A stretch of 52,954 nucleotides of DNA from positions 1 through 52,954 of the forward strand of contig NZ_SMKX01000046.1 in the NCBI RefSeq assembly GCF_004349055.1, written 5' to 3'. How positions within the stretch are numbered: position 1 is the stretch's first letter; every line of letters starts with the position of its first letter. Source of the DNA: Kribbella antibiotica (lineage in GTDB: Bacteria > Actinomycetota > Actinomycetes > Propionibacteriales > Kribbellaceae). Below the pieces are notes generated by a model, which saw nothing but the letters and a program-made list of their open reading frames with translations, had not been told where the DNA came from and made no database searches. Of the stretch, positions 7,849 to 18,600 are shown piece after piece. A program made the position numbers and the translations under genes.

Positions 7849-7948
7849 GTCCCGAAGGACTGGTAGTGGTGCCGTCGCAGCCGGGATCGGCGGAGGTGCT
7901 GAGCGTGGCCGGGGACGGATCGGCCGACTACTACCAGTCCTTCGGTAC
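7849..7948. repeat. 100-nt inverted-repeat stem-loop element, copy 1
   Basis: Arms 7849-7870 and 7927-7948 (22 nt each) pair at 20 of 22 positions plus one G-T, with a 56-nt loop that holds a smaller hairpin (GCCG-GGAT-CGGC). A second copy with the same arm and loop lengths is at 46078-46177. The two share GGTAGTGGTGCC at the inner end and GTAC plus CCGA at the outer end, and differ in the stem partly by paired changes. It lies between the divergent VOC gene and the giant-protein operon. Confidence 0.8.
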
Positions 7949-8067
7949 GGCGTTGCCCGATCGGGCCGACCTCGTTGTCACCCACTGCCACCTGTGGAAT
8001 TCTTACGGTGATGGCCGGAACGCCCACGTCCGGCCCGCGGTGCTGCACATAGCTGGGGGGCTATCTG

Positions 8068-9699
8068 GTGGCTGACATCGAAGCGTTGATCAAGAAGTAC
8101 TTCGTCCAGCCCGAGGACGTGGTTCTGCCGTCCGAGCCACTGCCCGCCACGTTCAGCGGCAACAAGATCACCCCGCTGATCGACGGCACCACCTACTTCG
8201 CCGATGTGAAGAAGGAGATCGACCGTCTCGGTCGTGGGACTCCGGAAGAGAACAAGAATCAGTTCATCTACCTCACCGGCTGGTGGTTGCATCTGGTGGG
8301 TGGCAACGTCGACCCTGCACCGGGCGGGTCGGGGACGACGGTCGATCTGGTGGAGCTGAAGAAGCCGTTCTCACTCGACGGCCCCGGGGCCCCTGGCCTG
8401 CTGACAGACCTGCTGAAGGCCAAGGCGAAGGCTGGAGTCGATGTCCGGGTTCTGGGCTGGGCCTCGTTCGCGATCATGGCCAGCAACTTCGTCCAGTCCA
8501 AGGCAGTGAAGGGCGGGTTGGCTTCGGTTCGCAGCACCAACATCGGCACCTTGGCCTCCATCAAGGAGTTGCGCGCCGAAGCCACCCTTGCCGAGAAGGT
8601 CTGGGTCAACATCCTGACCCACTCCGCCGGTGCGGCACACACCAAGCTCGTGGTCGTTGGGAGCGGCAGCAGTGCCGTCGGGTACACCGGTGGGATCGAC
8701 TTCTCGGGCGACCGCCACGGCGGTCAGCCGCATCCTGCCGAAGACTGGCACGACGTGCAGACCAGAGTCGAGGGCCCGGCTGTGCAGGCGCTGCACGACT
8801 ACTTCCGCGAGATGTGGAACGAGATCAGAGTTCGAAAAGTGCGACCCTTCCGCCTCGCGACCGCCGATGTCCCCAGCCACACGCTTGGGACCCCTGAGTT
8901 GGCTGCGCGTACCTTGTCGACCGCACCAGTGGGCAAACATCGTGTGCAGTCACTGCGCACCCTGCCCCAGTTCAACTACACGAGCTTCAACCAATTGCCC
9001 GAGAACCAGAAGATCTCGTTCGCTCCGGATGGTCGCTTCGAGATTCGCACCGCTTGGCTCAAGGCGATCAAGGCCGCCGAGCAGTACATCTACATCGAGG
9101 ATCAGGCGTACTGGTCGATGGAGCTGTTGGAGGCAGTGCGAGAGGCTGTCCAGCACAAACCCGATCTCAGGGTGCTCCTGGTCACCGGACTCGCCGATCC
9201 GACCGATCCGGCGCTACCGCCGTACGCGTCGTTCGCGCTGACCCAGGGGTTGCTGAAGGGATTGACCTCCGGGCAGCGCACACAGGTTGCGAGGTTTTCG
9301 CGCGACGTTGTGGTGCACAGCAAGAGCACGATCGTCGACGACCACTGGGCAATCATCGGGTCGGCCAACGTCACCCGGCGCAGTCTCTACACCGATATCG
9401 AACACGCGGTCGCCTTCCTGGACGACGAAGATGCGCTGGTGCAGCAGTACCGGATCGGGCTGTGGGGTGACGCTTTCCGTCTCGCCGCGGCCGATCAGCA
9501 GAAGATTGCCGATATCAACAAGGCGCTCAATGTCTGGAACAGCGCCTGGGGTACGCCGGGCAGCGGTGTCCTCCTGCCACCGAGTGTCACCCGCGTGGAT
9601 TTTCCCACACCGATAATCCTCGCCGAGGAGGAGCAGGAGAAGTACGACCGTTACTCCGACGTCGACTCGCGCCAGCCTTGGGGAGGTTGCCGGCCATGA
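8068..9699 (+). CDS. Phospholipase D-superfamily enzyme, first gene of the giant-protein operon
   Basis: This 543-residue protein has the two HKD motifs of the PLD superfamily: HTKLVVVGSG with GGIDFSGD (His about residue 191) and HSKSTIVDD with GSANVTRRS (His about residue 417). The pair should form one active site with a phosphohistidine intermediate, cleaving or transferring a phosphodiester such as a phospholipid headgroup. There is no signal peptide or membrane segment, so it appears cytoplasmic. The start is a GTG preceded at 7 nt by a run of six G. Its TGA overlaps the ATG of the 3259-aa gene (ATGA), giving strict coupling. The leader holds a 7-bp hairpin (8013-8035). A nuclease activity cannot be excluded, as some PLD-family members cut DNA. 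Confidence 0.88.
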   Translation: MADIEALIKKYFVQPEDVVLPSEPLPATFSGNKITPLIDGTTYFADVKKEIDRLGRGTPEENKNQFIYLTGWWLHLVGGNVDPAPGGSGTTVDLVELKKPFSLDGPGAPGLLTDLLKAKAKAGVDVRVLGWASFAIMASNFVQSKAVKGGLASVRSTNIGTLASIKELRAEATLAEKVWVNILTHSAGAAHTKLVVVGSGSSAVGYTGGIDFSGDRHGGQPHPAEDWHDVQTRVEGPAVQALHDYFREMWNEIRVRKVRPFRLATADVPSHTLGTPELAARTLSTAPVGKHRVQSLRTLPQFNYTSFNQLPENQKISFAPDGRFEIRTAWLKAIKAAEQYIYIEDQAYWSMELLEAVREAVQHKPDLRVLLVTGLADPTDPALPPYASFALTQGLLKGLTSGQRTQVARFSRDVVVHSKSTIVDDHWAIIGSANVTRRSLYTDIEHAVAFLDDEDALVQQYRIGLWGDAFRLAAADQQKIADINKALNVWNSAWGTPGSGVLLPPSVTRVDFPTPIILAEEEQEKYDRYSDVDSRQPWGGCRP

Positions 9700-12600
9700 G
9701 AATCTTCGTGACCCTGAAGGACTATCTGGGCGAGAAGTGGCCGGCGTTCCTGCCCAAGCCACCCGATCCTGCCGTCCTCTCCCACATCTGGATCGAGCCG
9801 CCGGAAGCTGTTGCCACGCTCGACAAGGCCAGCCTCGTCAGCCGGTTGCTGCTGGAGGAGGACCTCGTCCTACCGCTGCCTGGGCTCGCTGCGGTGAGCC
9901 TCGTCGTCCAGCGGGGGAGTGATGCCGAGGGGATCGGACTCGGGATCGACATCTTCCCGAAGACGGTCCTCAAGGTGACCGATGTGCCCGTTGCGCTTCG
10001 GTTCGGGCCGGAGTTGTTGCGCCCGATGCGGAAGGTGAACGGGGGCTACGAGCCTGACCCCAGTCGCCCGTACGTCGAGATCGGCGTACCGAAGCTCGAT
10101 GTGAGCGCGAGCAAGGACGGCATCAGTTTCGATGCTCCGTTCTCCGCGCAGCTGCCGTACCCGGTGCAGATCGGCGCGACCGGCGCGATCGTTGACGGCG
10201 CCGCGGTGACCTTCCATCGGGAGGGTGGGAAGGCTTGCCTTGTCCTGCAGTGGAAGGGCGGGCTGAACGCGCTGCTCGGGAAGCTTGTTCCGAACCTGGG
10301 CGACCGTAGTCCGGCTGGGGACCAGCAGATCACCTTGCGGATGATCATCGGTGACGGGCTGGAAGAGGTCCGGGTCGACTGGCAGGCGGCCGCTCCGGGC
10401 GCGTCGTTCTCGCTGCCAGGGCTGAGCGTCAACGTGCCGGCCTCCGGCCGATTCTCGCTGTTGCTGATGGGGACGCGCGCCGCGTTCGTCGTCACGTTGA
10501 CCGGCAACGATCCGCTGACCGCAGGCAGCACCTTCGCCTGGGGGCGCGACGGTGATCGTGAGCTGCACAACGACGAACCGCCGCAGCCGCCGGACAAGCC
10601 GTTGTTCAGTGTCAGCCTGAAGCCGCCCGGCGGATCGCGCAGCCTGGTGCTGCTCGATGTCGAGCTTGGCTCCCCGAAGCTTCCGGGCTTCTTTCAAGAG
10701 CTCGGTACTCCGATTCCGCCGCTCGACCTCGAGGACTGTACGCCGACCGTCTACGACCCGGCCGATCTCACGCCGGGCTGGACTGCGCAGCTGAGTGTCA
10801 ACCTCGACAGCGGCGATTTCACGCTGCCGTTTCTCAAGCAGGGCAATGCCGACAACGGGCAGTTCCTGCAGCTCTACACGGACACGCCGCTCACCGGGCT
10901 GCCGATCACGCTGCCGCAGGGTGAGGTCAGCTTCGACATCGGGATGCGGTTGAAGGTTCTGAGTCTGAGCTTCGATCTGCTCTGCCGGCTCACCTTCGAT
11001 CTGAGCACGTTCGCGCTCAAGGTCGATCACGAGCAGGGGATCCAGTTGCGGTCGAAGGAGGCCGAGCGGGAGTTCCCCGAGCTGTTCGGGATGCGGTGGC
11101 GGTTCAAGGGGAAGGACCTGGGCGACAAGACCTTCCACTACTTCACGATCGCCACGAAGAACTATCACTACCAGATCCAGCAGCCGGACGGCGCCGTACT
11201 GGAGCTTGATTTCACGCGGGCCAGCGAGGAGCCGATCACCTTCAGCGTGAAGGACTTCGCGCTGACACCGAAGGGCGTCAACCTCGCCGCAACGGTGACC
11301 GATCGGCCGGCCCGGCTGAACGGGTTGCGGACGCGTTTCCGCTTCACTGACAGCGGTTTCACGATTCGTGAGAACCGCATCGCCGACTTCACGCTCGCCG
11401 GTTCCGGTCCGCTGCCGCCGGACCTTGTCGGCGATGCCACGGCCGATATCGCCCTCCAGTTCGCCCAGCGCGACGGCGGCAACCTGACGCTTGTTCAAGG
11501 CGCTGCGAATCTGCGCGGCGTGAAACTCCTTGACTGCAAGGGAACTCGCTTCCAGTTCTCCGTCGACGCCCTGGGGCTGCGCTTCGTCGATGACGGCGCG
11601 TTCCACCTGTACTTCACCGTCACTGGTTCCGCCCAGTTCACCCCGGCGCCCGGTGACGACTCCAACGGCCCGTTGGCCTTGCTGGGCAAGGTACGGATCG
11701 ACCTCGTCCAGTGCCCACTCACCGGCGATGCGAGCGTGATCGCCAAGCATGTGAAATTCCTGATCGAGCTCCCGAAGCCGGTCACCTTCAACTTCCTCGG
11801 CTGTTTCGAGATGGAGCTGCGTGCGATCGGTTTCGTCCCGCAGTGCGAGTTCTTCGACGGTGACGGCGCCATGCAGGTGACCGGCCAGTTGCGGTTCGCC
11901 CAAGGCCCAGGCGACACCCCGGACTCACGGCCCGACTATCACCAGCTGTTCATCGGTCTCCCCGCTCCGGGCGAGTTCGTGCCGCGCCTGCACTTCACAC
12001 GCCTGGCCGTGAATCTGGCGCTCGGCGCCGCGTTCAAGCTCAGCGGTGTGGTCGATTTCGTCGACGAGCCCGACCAGACCGGCTTGGTCGGCGAAGGCGT
12101 CGTACAGATTCAGGGCCTGCCCACGATCGCGGCCAGCTTCGGCTTCCTGCGGGTACGGCGGGGGCCGGGGCAGCCGTGGTTGCGGGCGTGGTTCCTCTAC
12201 CTGGAGATCCGCAAGGTCAGCTTCATGATCCCGGTCGTGCAGATCTATCTGCGGGAGGTCGGGCTGGGCTTCGGCTACCGGTACACGATCGCGGCGATCA
12301 AGGCGGCCGATGCCGAGAACGACGTCAAGAAGCTGCTCAAAACCCTCGAAGGGCTCTCCCGGACCCAGGGCGATCTGTCCAAACGCGACCGCTGGGCGGT
12401 GGATCTGGAGGAGGCCGGCCAGGACCCGCGCTGGACGATCGTGCTGCGCGCGATGATCTCGCAGACGTCGGCCTCGGCCTCGCCGCTGCGCTACGAAGAG
12501 TTCGCGGAGATGGATCTCGCCTGTATTTTCCTGGTCGACGCGATCATCGCGTTCCGCAGCGACCTGACCTTCTTCATGGCGGTGCGCGGCTGGTTCAACA

Positions 12601-15600
12601 CGAACTACAACGACTACGTCACCAACAAGGACGGCGCGCGCGAGAACCCGATCCTGAGTGGGTTCGTGCTGCTGTCCCCGCGGCAGAAGCGGTTTCTGGC
12701 GCACGTCTCCAAGCCCGAGGGCGGCAAGCCTGGCGTCCATCCGCCACTGCCGGACTTCGTCCGCGACGCGATCGGCAACAGCCGCTTCTCGGCGACCCTG
12801 CTGATCGAACCGGGGCTGTTCCACTACGAGCTCGGCTGGCCGAACATGCTGCGCTGGCACACGACGCTCGGCCCGCTGTCGGTCGAGGTCGAGGGCGGCT
12901 TCATCTTCCGCGTCTCGACCACCGAACTGGTGCTCGGCACGAGCTTCCTGGCCCGCGGCAAGCTCGAACTGAGCGCCGGCGTGGATCTCGGCCTGATCGG
13001 GATGCGGGTCAGCGCGCTGGCGCGGGTGGCGTTCGGGGCGCGCTACATCGGCGTGATCGACCTCCGCAACCCGCTCGACGACTCGGCCGTCTACGGCGCG
13101 ATCGGGCTGGAGGTGCAGATCAGTTTCTCGATCGAGTTCTGGATCAAGATCCCGCTGGTCTTCACCACCATCAAACTGTCGTTCAGCTTCAGCCTGGAGA
13201 TCACGTTCAGCGCCGGACTCGAAATCGGGGCCAAGGGCCTGAGCATCCCGGGTGTCCGCGGCGTCGGGGTCATCGGTGTTTCCTGCTGCGGGCACAGCCT
13301 GCAGGCCACAGTCAGGGTGGCCTTCAAGGAGGACAACGTCCAGGCCGCTCTCGATCGGACCAAGGAGTTCCTGTCGCTGGGGCTCGAGGCGACCGAGGTG
13401 GAGCCGGTCCCCGGTACTGCGGGTGTACGGCGGGACGCCGTGCGGGCGTTTGATCAGGATCTGGCCGTGGTCATGGAGCCCGTGGTCGACTCGTTCCACG
13501 TGCCCGGCTACACGGTCTTCGTACTGCGTGAGTCGCCGAGCTGGGATGTCGAGGGGCAGGTCTACTTCGTGCTGCTGCCTCAGGCCGAGCGGCTGCTGCG
13601 TGACGCCGGAGGAAACGTCGTAGTAGTCGATGGCTTCCCGGTGGCCGCGCCGGAGGTGGGCTTCCTGCCGCCTCCGCCGGCACCGAACACTGTGGTCACG
13701 AAGGACTTCGCTCTGCGCGTGCCGATCCCGGCCGCCGGTGAGGGCTATGCGCTGCGGCACTTCGAGCCACTGCCCAACGCAGGGTTCATCGACGTGACTG
13801 CTGCGCTCACGTCCGGCCAGCCAATCAGCTGGTCGGTCAAGTGGGACGCAGTCCTCTATCAGGGAGCTGCCGAGAGCCGCCTGGTGAACCCGGTGACCGG
13901 GCAGCCGGATCCAGCGGTGCCGATGGACGGACTCAGCCTGGCGCAGCACGTCGGCAACGCCTTCAAGCAGGTCTACACCGGGGCGGGCCCAACTGCGGTT
14001 GGGCATCCGGTCGGCGACCCCGACGGCCTTGGCACCGAGCGGACTGCGGTCGTTGACCCGCGGGTGCAGAACCCATCGGACAGCTCGTTCGAAGCGGCTG
14101 TACGAGGCGCATACGAGCAGTTCAACGGCTCACCGTTTCTCAAGCGTGACCCGGACGAACTCTACGAGCAGCTGCTCGAGAAGGCCTTCGACCCGAAGAC
14201 GTCGGTCTACTCCGCCGATGGCCTGGCCGGCGACAACAGCGACCCCAGTACGGTCAGTACTGCGCAGGGCAACCAGCAGGCGCACCAGCTGCGCGGGGTG
14301 ATCATTCACGACATCATTTCCGACCTGCGGGCGTTCCACGCGCAGAGCAGTCAGCAGGAGCGCGACAAGCTGGCAGCGAGTTCCCTGGCCTTCCAGATGG
14401 GGCTGGTGTTCGCGGTGCGGCCCACCAACAACCGCCTCCCGGCCTGGCTGGACGGAGTGGCGACCACGCGCGCAGCGCAGCCGTCGATCAGCCAGCGGGA
14501 GCGGCCCGAGGCGACTGCGCCTGGTGCGACGAGTGAGGACGTCCGTACGTTCAATGTCGCGAAGTCCCAGTTCAGCCTGTACCCGCCCGAGTTCGAGCAG
14601 GTGCGTCAGTACAACGACGCCGGCACGATCGCCCTGACCTGGGACCTCACCTGGCAGCGCGCGGCCGGGACCGGCGTGACGCGCGTCCAGAACGACCCGG
14701 ACCACCACCTCGCGCACTACCTGGTACGGCGGCGGTCGATGGACGGCGATGAGGCCGAGCACACCACCACAGTGAAGCCCGTCAAGGTGCTGCACCGGGA
14801 TGAGCCGGACACGCTCTCGATGCTGCAGCCGCGCTTCCAGGTGGTGGATCACTTCGCCGACACCGCGGCGGACCTCGCTGCACTGCCGCGTGAGGGGCGC
14901 AGCTACGTCTACACGATCACTCCGGTCGACTACGCCGGTACGGCGGGACGACCGCTGACCCTGATCGCAACGCGGTACCCGAACACGCCACCCGCCGTAC
15001 CTGTCGATGGGGATCTCACCGTCAGCTACAGCATCGCTCCGTCCGATCTGGAGCCCGCAGGGAGCGCAGCGACGCCGCAGGTGCTGCCGCCGCGACAGGT
15101 GTCGGTGGAGTGGACCGAACCGGCTCGTGAGAACGGGCCGTCGGTTCCGATCCGCACGTACCGGCTGATCTTCCGCCGCGAGAGCACTGTGCCGATCGGT
15201 TCCTACGGACTGGACAGTACGACGCAGCGCGGGCGCACTGCCGGTCTGCCGACGTCCAACGCCCGTCCGCTGCCGACCGATATCAAGATCGACCTTGAGC
15301 ATGTCTTCGGGCCTCCTGGTGCACGCGTGGCAGTGATCCCGGTCGACGTACTGCGTGCCAAAGGCGTGCTACCCGAGGGGCCGTGGCGGCCCGAGGCGTG
15401 GCGAGTGTTCTTCCAGACGATCTCCGACCGCGACGTGCCGTCGGCACTGGCGCCGGTGCAGCTCCTGCTCGCTGCTGAGGCGGTAGCGACGCCACCGACG
15501 TCAGCAGCGCCAAGCGACCATGTCGAGGTGTCGGGCAATCCGCGCGAGGAACGCCGGCCGGCCGAGCTGGAGTGGCTCCCGCGCCCGACCAGCTTCGCCG

Positions 15601-18600
15601 TGGTGCAGCCCGAGGACGAGCGGGCCGAGCCAGGCCCGGCGCACACGCCGATGCCACTCCCGACCAGTACGGCGCCCTTCGTCTTCACTGGCGATCTCGG
15701 GGCGATCGTCGGGTTCCAGCCGCATCCGCTGGGGATCCGGGCGATCCGGTTCCGGTGGAACCAGGGTCCGAGCGGCTCGGCGGCGTATCCACTGGATCTG
15801 AACGCCGGCTTCCGCCTGTACGAGCTGAACATCGACGCGGCCACCACTGACACGTTCGCCAGTGGTGCCCGGCTGGCCGAGGAGCTGCGGCTCCTGCAAG
15901 AGGTCCAGATGCTCCCGGCCGACGACCTGCCGCTGATGCCAGGGGACACCCTGAACACCAGCCAGTGGGAGGCCTGGTATCCCGGTGCGATCCAGCGCCG
16001 CCGCCAGCCGGACGCCTCTGCTCACGGCATCCAAGAGGAGCGTGGGCCTTGGTACTCCTGGCAGGACTCGCACCTGGAGTGGCCGGAGTGGGCGGGCGTC
16101 ACGCAGCCCGATGGGCGCCGTAAGACAGCCACACATCCGCTTCTTGAACGTCTCGTGGAGCGCTTGCGGGCCATGCGGCCTGGCAGCGTCATCGACGGGC
16201 AGGGCTTGTTGTCGAACGGCTATGCGGCCGCACTGCAGGTCAGCCCGCCGACGCTGCCCAACGACCTGGCTGACTTCATGGCCAGTTGCCCGCCGGGCGC
16301 AGACCGGTATGGCTGGGGTGTCCTGCAACGTCTCGGGCTGGCGGTGACGTTCAGCCTGCATGACCCGGTCACAGGGACCCTGTACGGGCCGAAGCTGGTC
16401 GAGCTGCTTCAGGAACTCCTTACGCAGCTGGGGAACAGCGCTGACCCCGATGCGGCAGCCTTTGCGGCCTTCCGGCGTCACTTCCACGTTGAGCTGCTCT
16501 TCCAGCCGGGCCGCAGCGTCCAGCTCAGTGAGCGGCCGGCTGCGACCGACGACCTGCTGGCCATGGTGCAGATCAGTCTGCGACCGACCGTTCAGCAGCG
16601 ACTGCGCTACCGCGCTGTCACGATCAAGGGGCACTCGAACACCGAGGTGGACGTGCGCTTCACGCTCACCAAGCCCTGCGGTGTGGTCAACCGGCCGGAC
16701 AGCGGTGCCGGCCAGCGGGAGCTCGATCCGCAGGAGAACATCGCCCAGATCGTGAGGCTTCCGCTCAACGGTGAGGCTGCAGTGTTCCTGCGCGGTGCCG
16801 AGCTCCCTGCGACGATCGAGGTGCGTCCTTCGATCAGGCTGACTGCGGCTCCGATCGGGCCACTCGACCAGGCGGTCCTAACGTACGACAGCACCCTCAA
16901 GACGCTCAGTGCGAGCACCATGCTCAGTGCTGACCAGCTCAAGCAGCTCAAGCCATCGCTGGCAGCAGCGGACCGGCAGGCTGCCGAGAGTCTGGCGGGC
17001 ACAGTGCAGATCGACGACTTCGGTCCGACCGACGAGCGCACCAACCACTTCACCGTCTCGACCGGTGCGCTGGCCAAGGCCTTCGCTGACGGCACCACGC
17101 CCGAGAGCACGCACTGGCTGCGGCTGAAGTACTACCTGGAGACACTGAACAGCACTGACCTCAAGGAGACCAGAGCGGTCACAGTGCCTACCGGTGAGAC
17201 CGAGATCGCGCAGGTGCTGCCCGACGTGCTGGCGTGGACGGCTCGCTTCTTCGACGCCAGCGGTGCGATCAATGCGGGGCCGGGCGTGCTCGGTAAGACA
17301 GGCGCCGGGCCGTGGGCAGCTACGGCGTACCCACGCGCAGGGTCGCCCGCAGTAGCCACACCAGACGACAGCGGGCGTCTCACTTATACCCAGCTCGTTG
17401 AAGACCGCTGGGCACACACACTGCGCTACTACTTGCAGCCTTACGGCCGCTATGACCTGCTCTGGCAGAGTCTGCGCCGTTCGCCCACGCTGTTCCCAGG
17501 CCGGGCGGCCACTGAGATCGACACGCCAGTCGTGACGGTGGATCCGGCTGCGGGTGGGCTCGACGTGGTCATCGACCGTACGCAGGCCGTCGACGCGCCA
17601 CTGATCCTCAGCTCGCGCAGACTCGACGAGGCGGCCACTCCGGCGCGGCCGGCGGCCCCGGGCGCACTCTGGGAAGTGATCGTCGCCCAGCATCACGAGC
17701 AGGCACTGGCCGAGCGCAACCAGACCCTGGTCCGTCAGCTCACCTTCCGGCAGATCGCCTTCAGCCTGCTGCGTCGCTTCGGCTATGCGAGCTGGTACTA
17801 CTGGCTGCTCGACTTCGCCAAGGACCACCAGCTCCAGCTGCCGGTGCGACTGATCGAGGGCGAGTACCCAGGCATCCCGCAGCAGCTTCCGGGAGAGCCG
17901 GACCATCTGGCTCTGGACAGCACCGACGAGCTGGACGAGCTCCGCGGTCTCGACCTGCCCGAGCGGGTCGGGAACTTCTCGCAGGGCGTGGTTGCTTTGC
18001 AGTGGCGGGCGCTGCCGTTCTACTACGACCACCGCCTGCTGCTGATCGCCCAGACCGACAACACGGTCTCGCCGATCAACAGCGTCACCCAGCGCGACCT
18101 GACGTACCGGTCACCGTTGCCTAAAGCAACCGTGACCGGATCGGACATCGTGTGGCGCCGGCTGCCACCGTTCCCGGATGGACAGCCGGGTGAGTTCCGG
18201 CGTGACACCCGCGTGCGCAGCATCACCATCCCGCTGCGCCGGTTCTGGGACAGCCTGCCGGACGACGCACAGCAGCGGTGGCCAGGTGAGGCGCCTGACG
18301 CAACCACCGGTACGGCGCCTGCCCGCAAGCTGAGCGCGCTGCCCGACCCCGAGGTCGTGTACCAGATCGTCGAACTGTTCAGCGGCAACATCGAAGTACA
18401 GGCTGAATGCTTCTACGACGTGGAGGCGCAGAAGTTCACGCATCGCCAGCTGGGGAAGCGATTCCTGGTCGCACAGACCACGCTCCTGCCGCCGACCGGC
18501 GTACTGGGTGACTTCCCGCTGGCGGTAGACCTGGTGCAGGTGACCGAGGAGCAGCTGAGCACTGGCTACTCCACGGCGAACCTGCCACCGGATACCCGCA

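Noticed and set aside
7812..8075. Small open frame between the VOC and PLD genes
   Set aside because: It is produced by the 100-nt inverted repeat; the same peptide-like string (QSFGT) appears on both strands. No ribosome-binding site or family is seen.
9870..11903. 677-codon open frame antisense to the first giant gene
   Set aside because: It mirrors the third-position G/C bias of the sense gene, has Arg/Gln/Glu-rich composition with no motif, and lacks a start signal. Similar antisense frames at 11925-14006 and 22520-24142 were rejected for the same reason.
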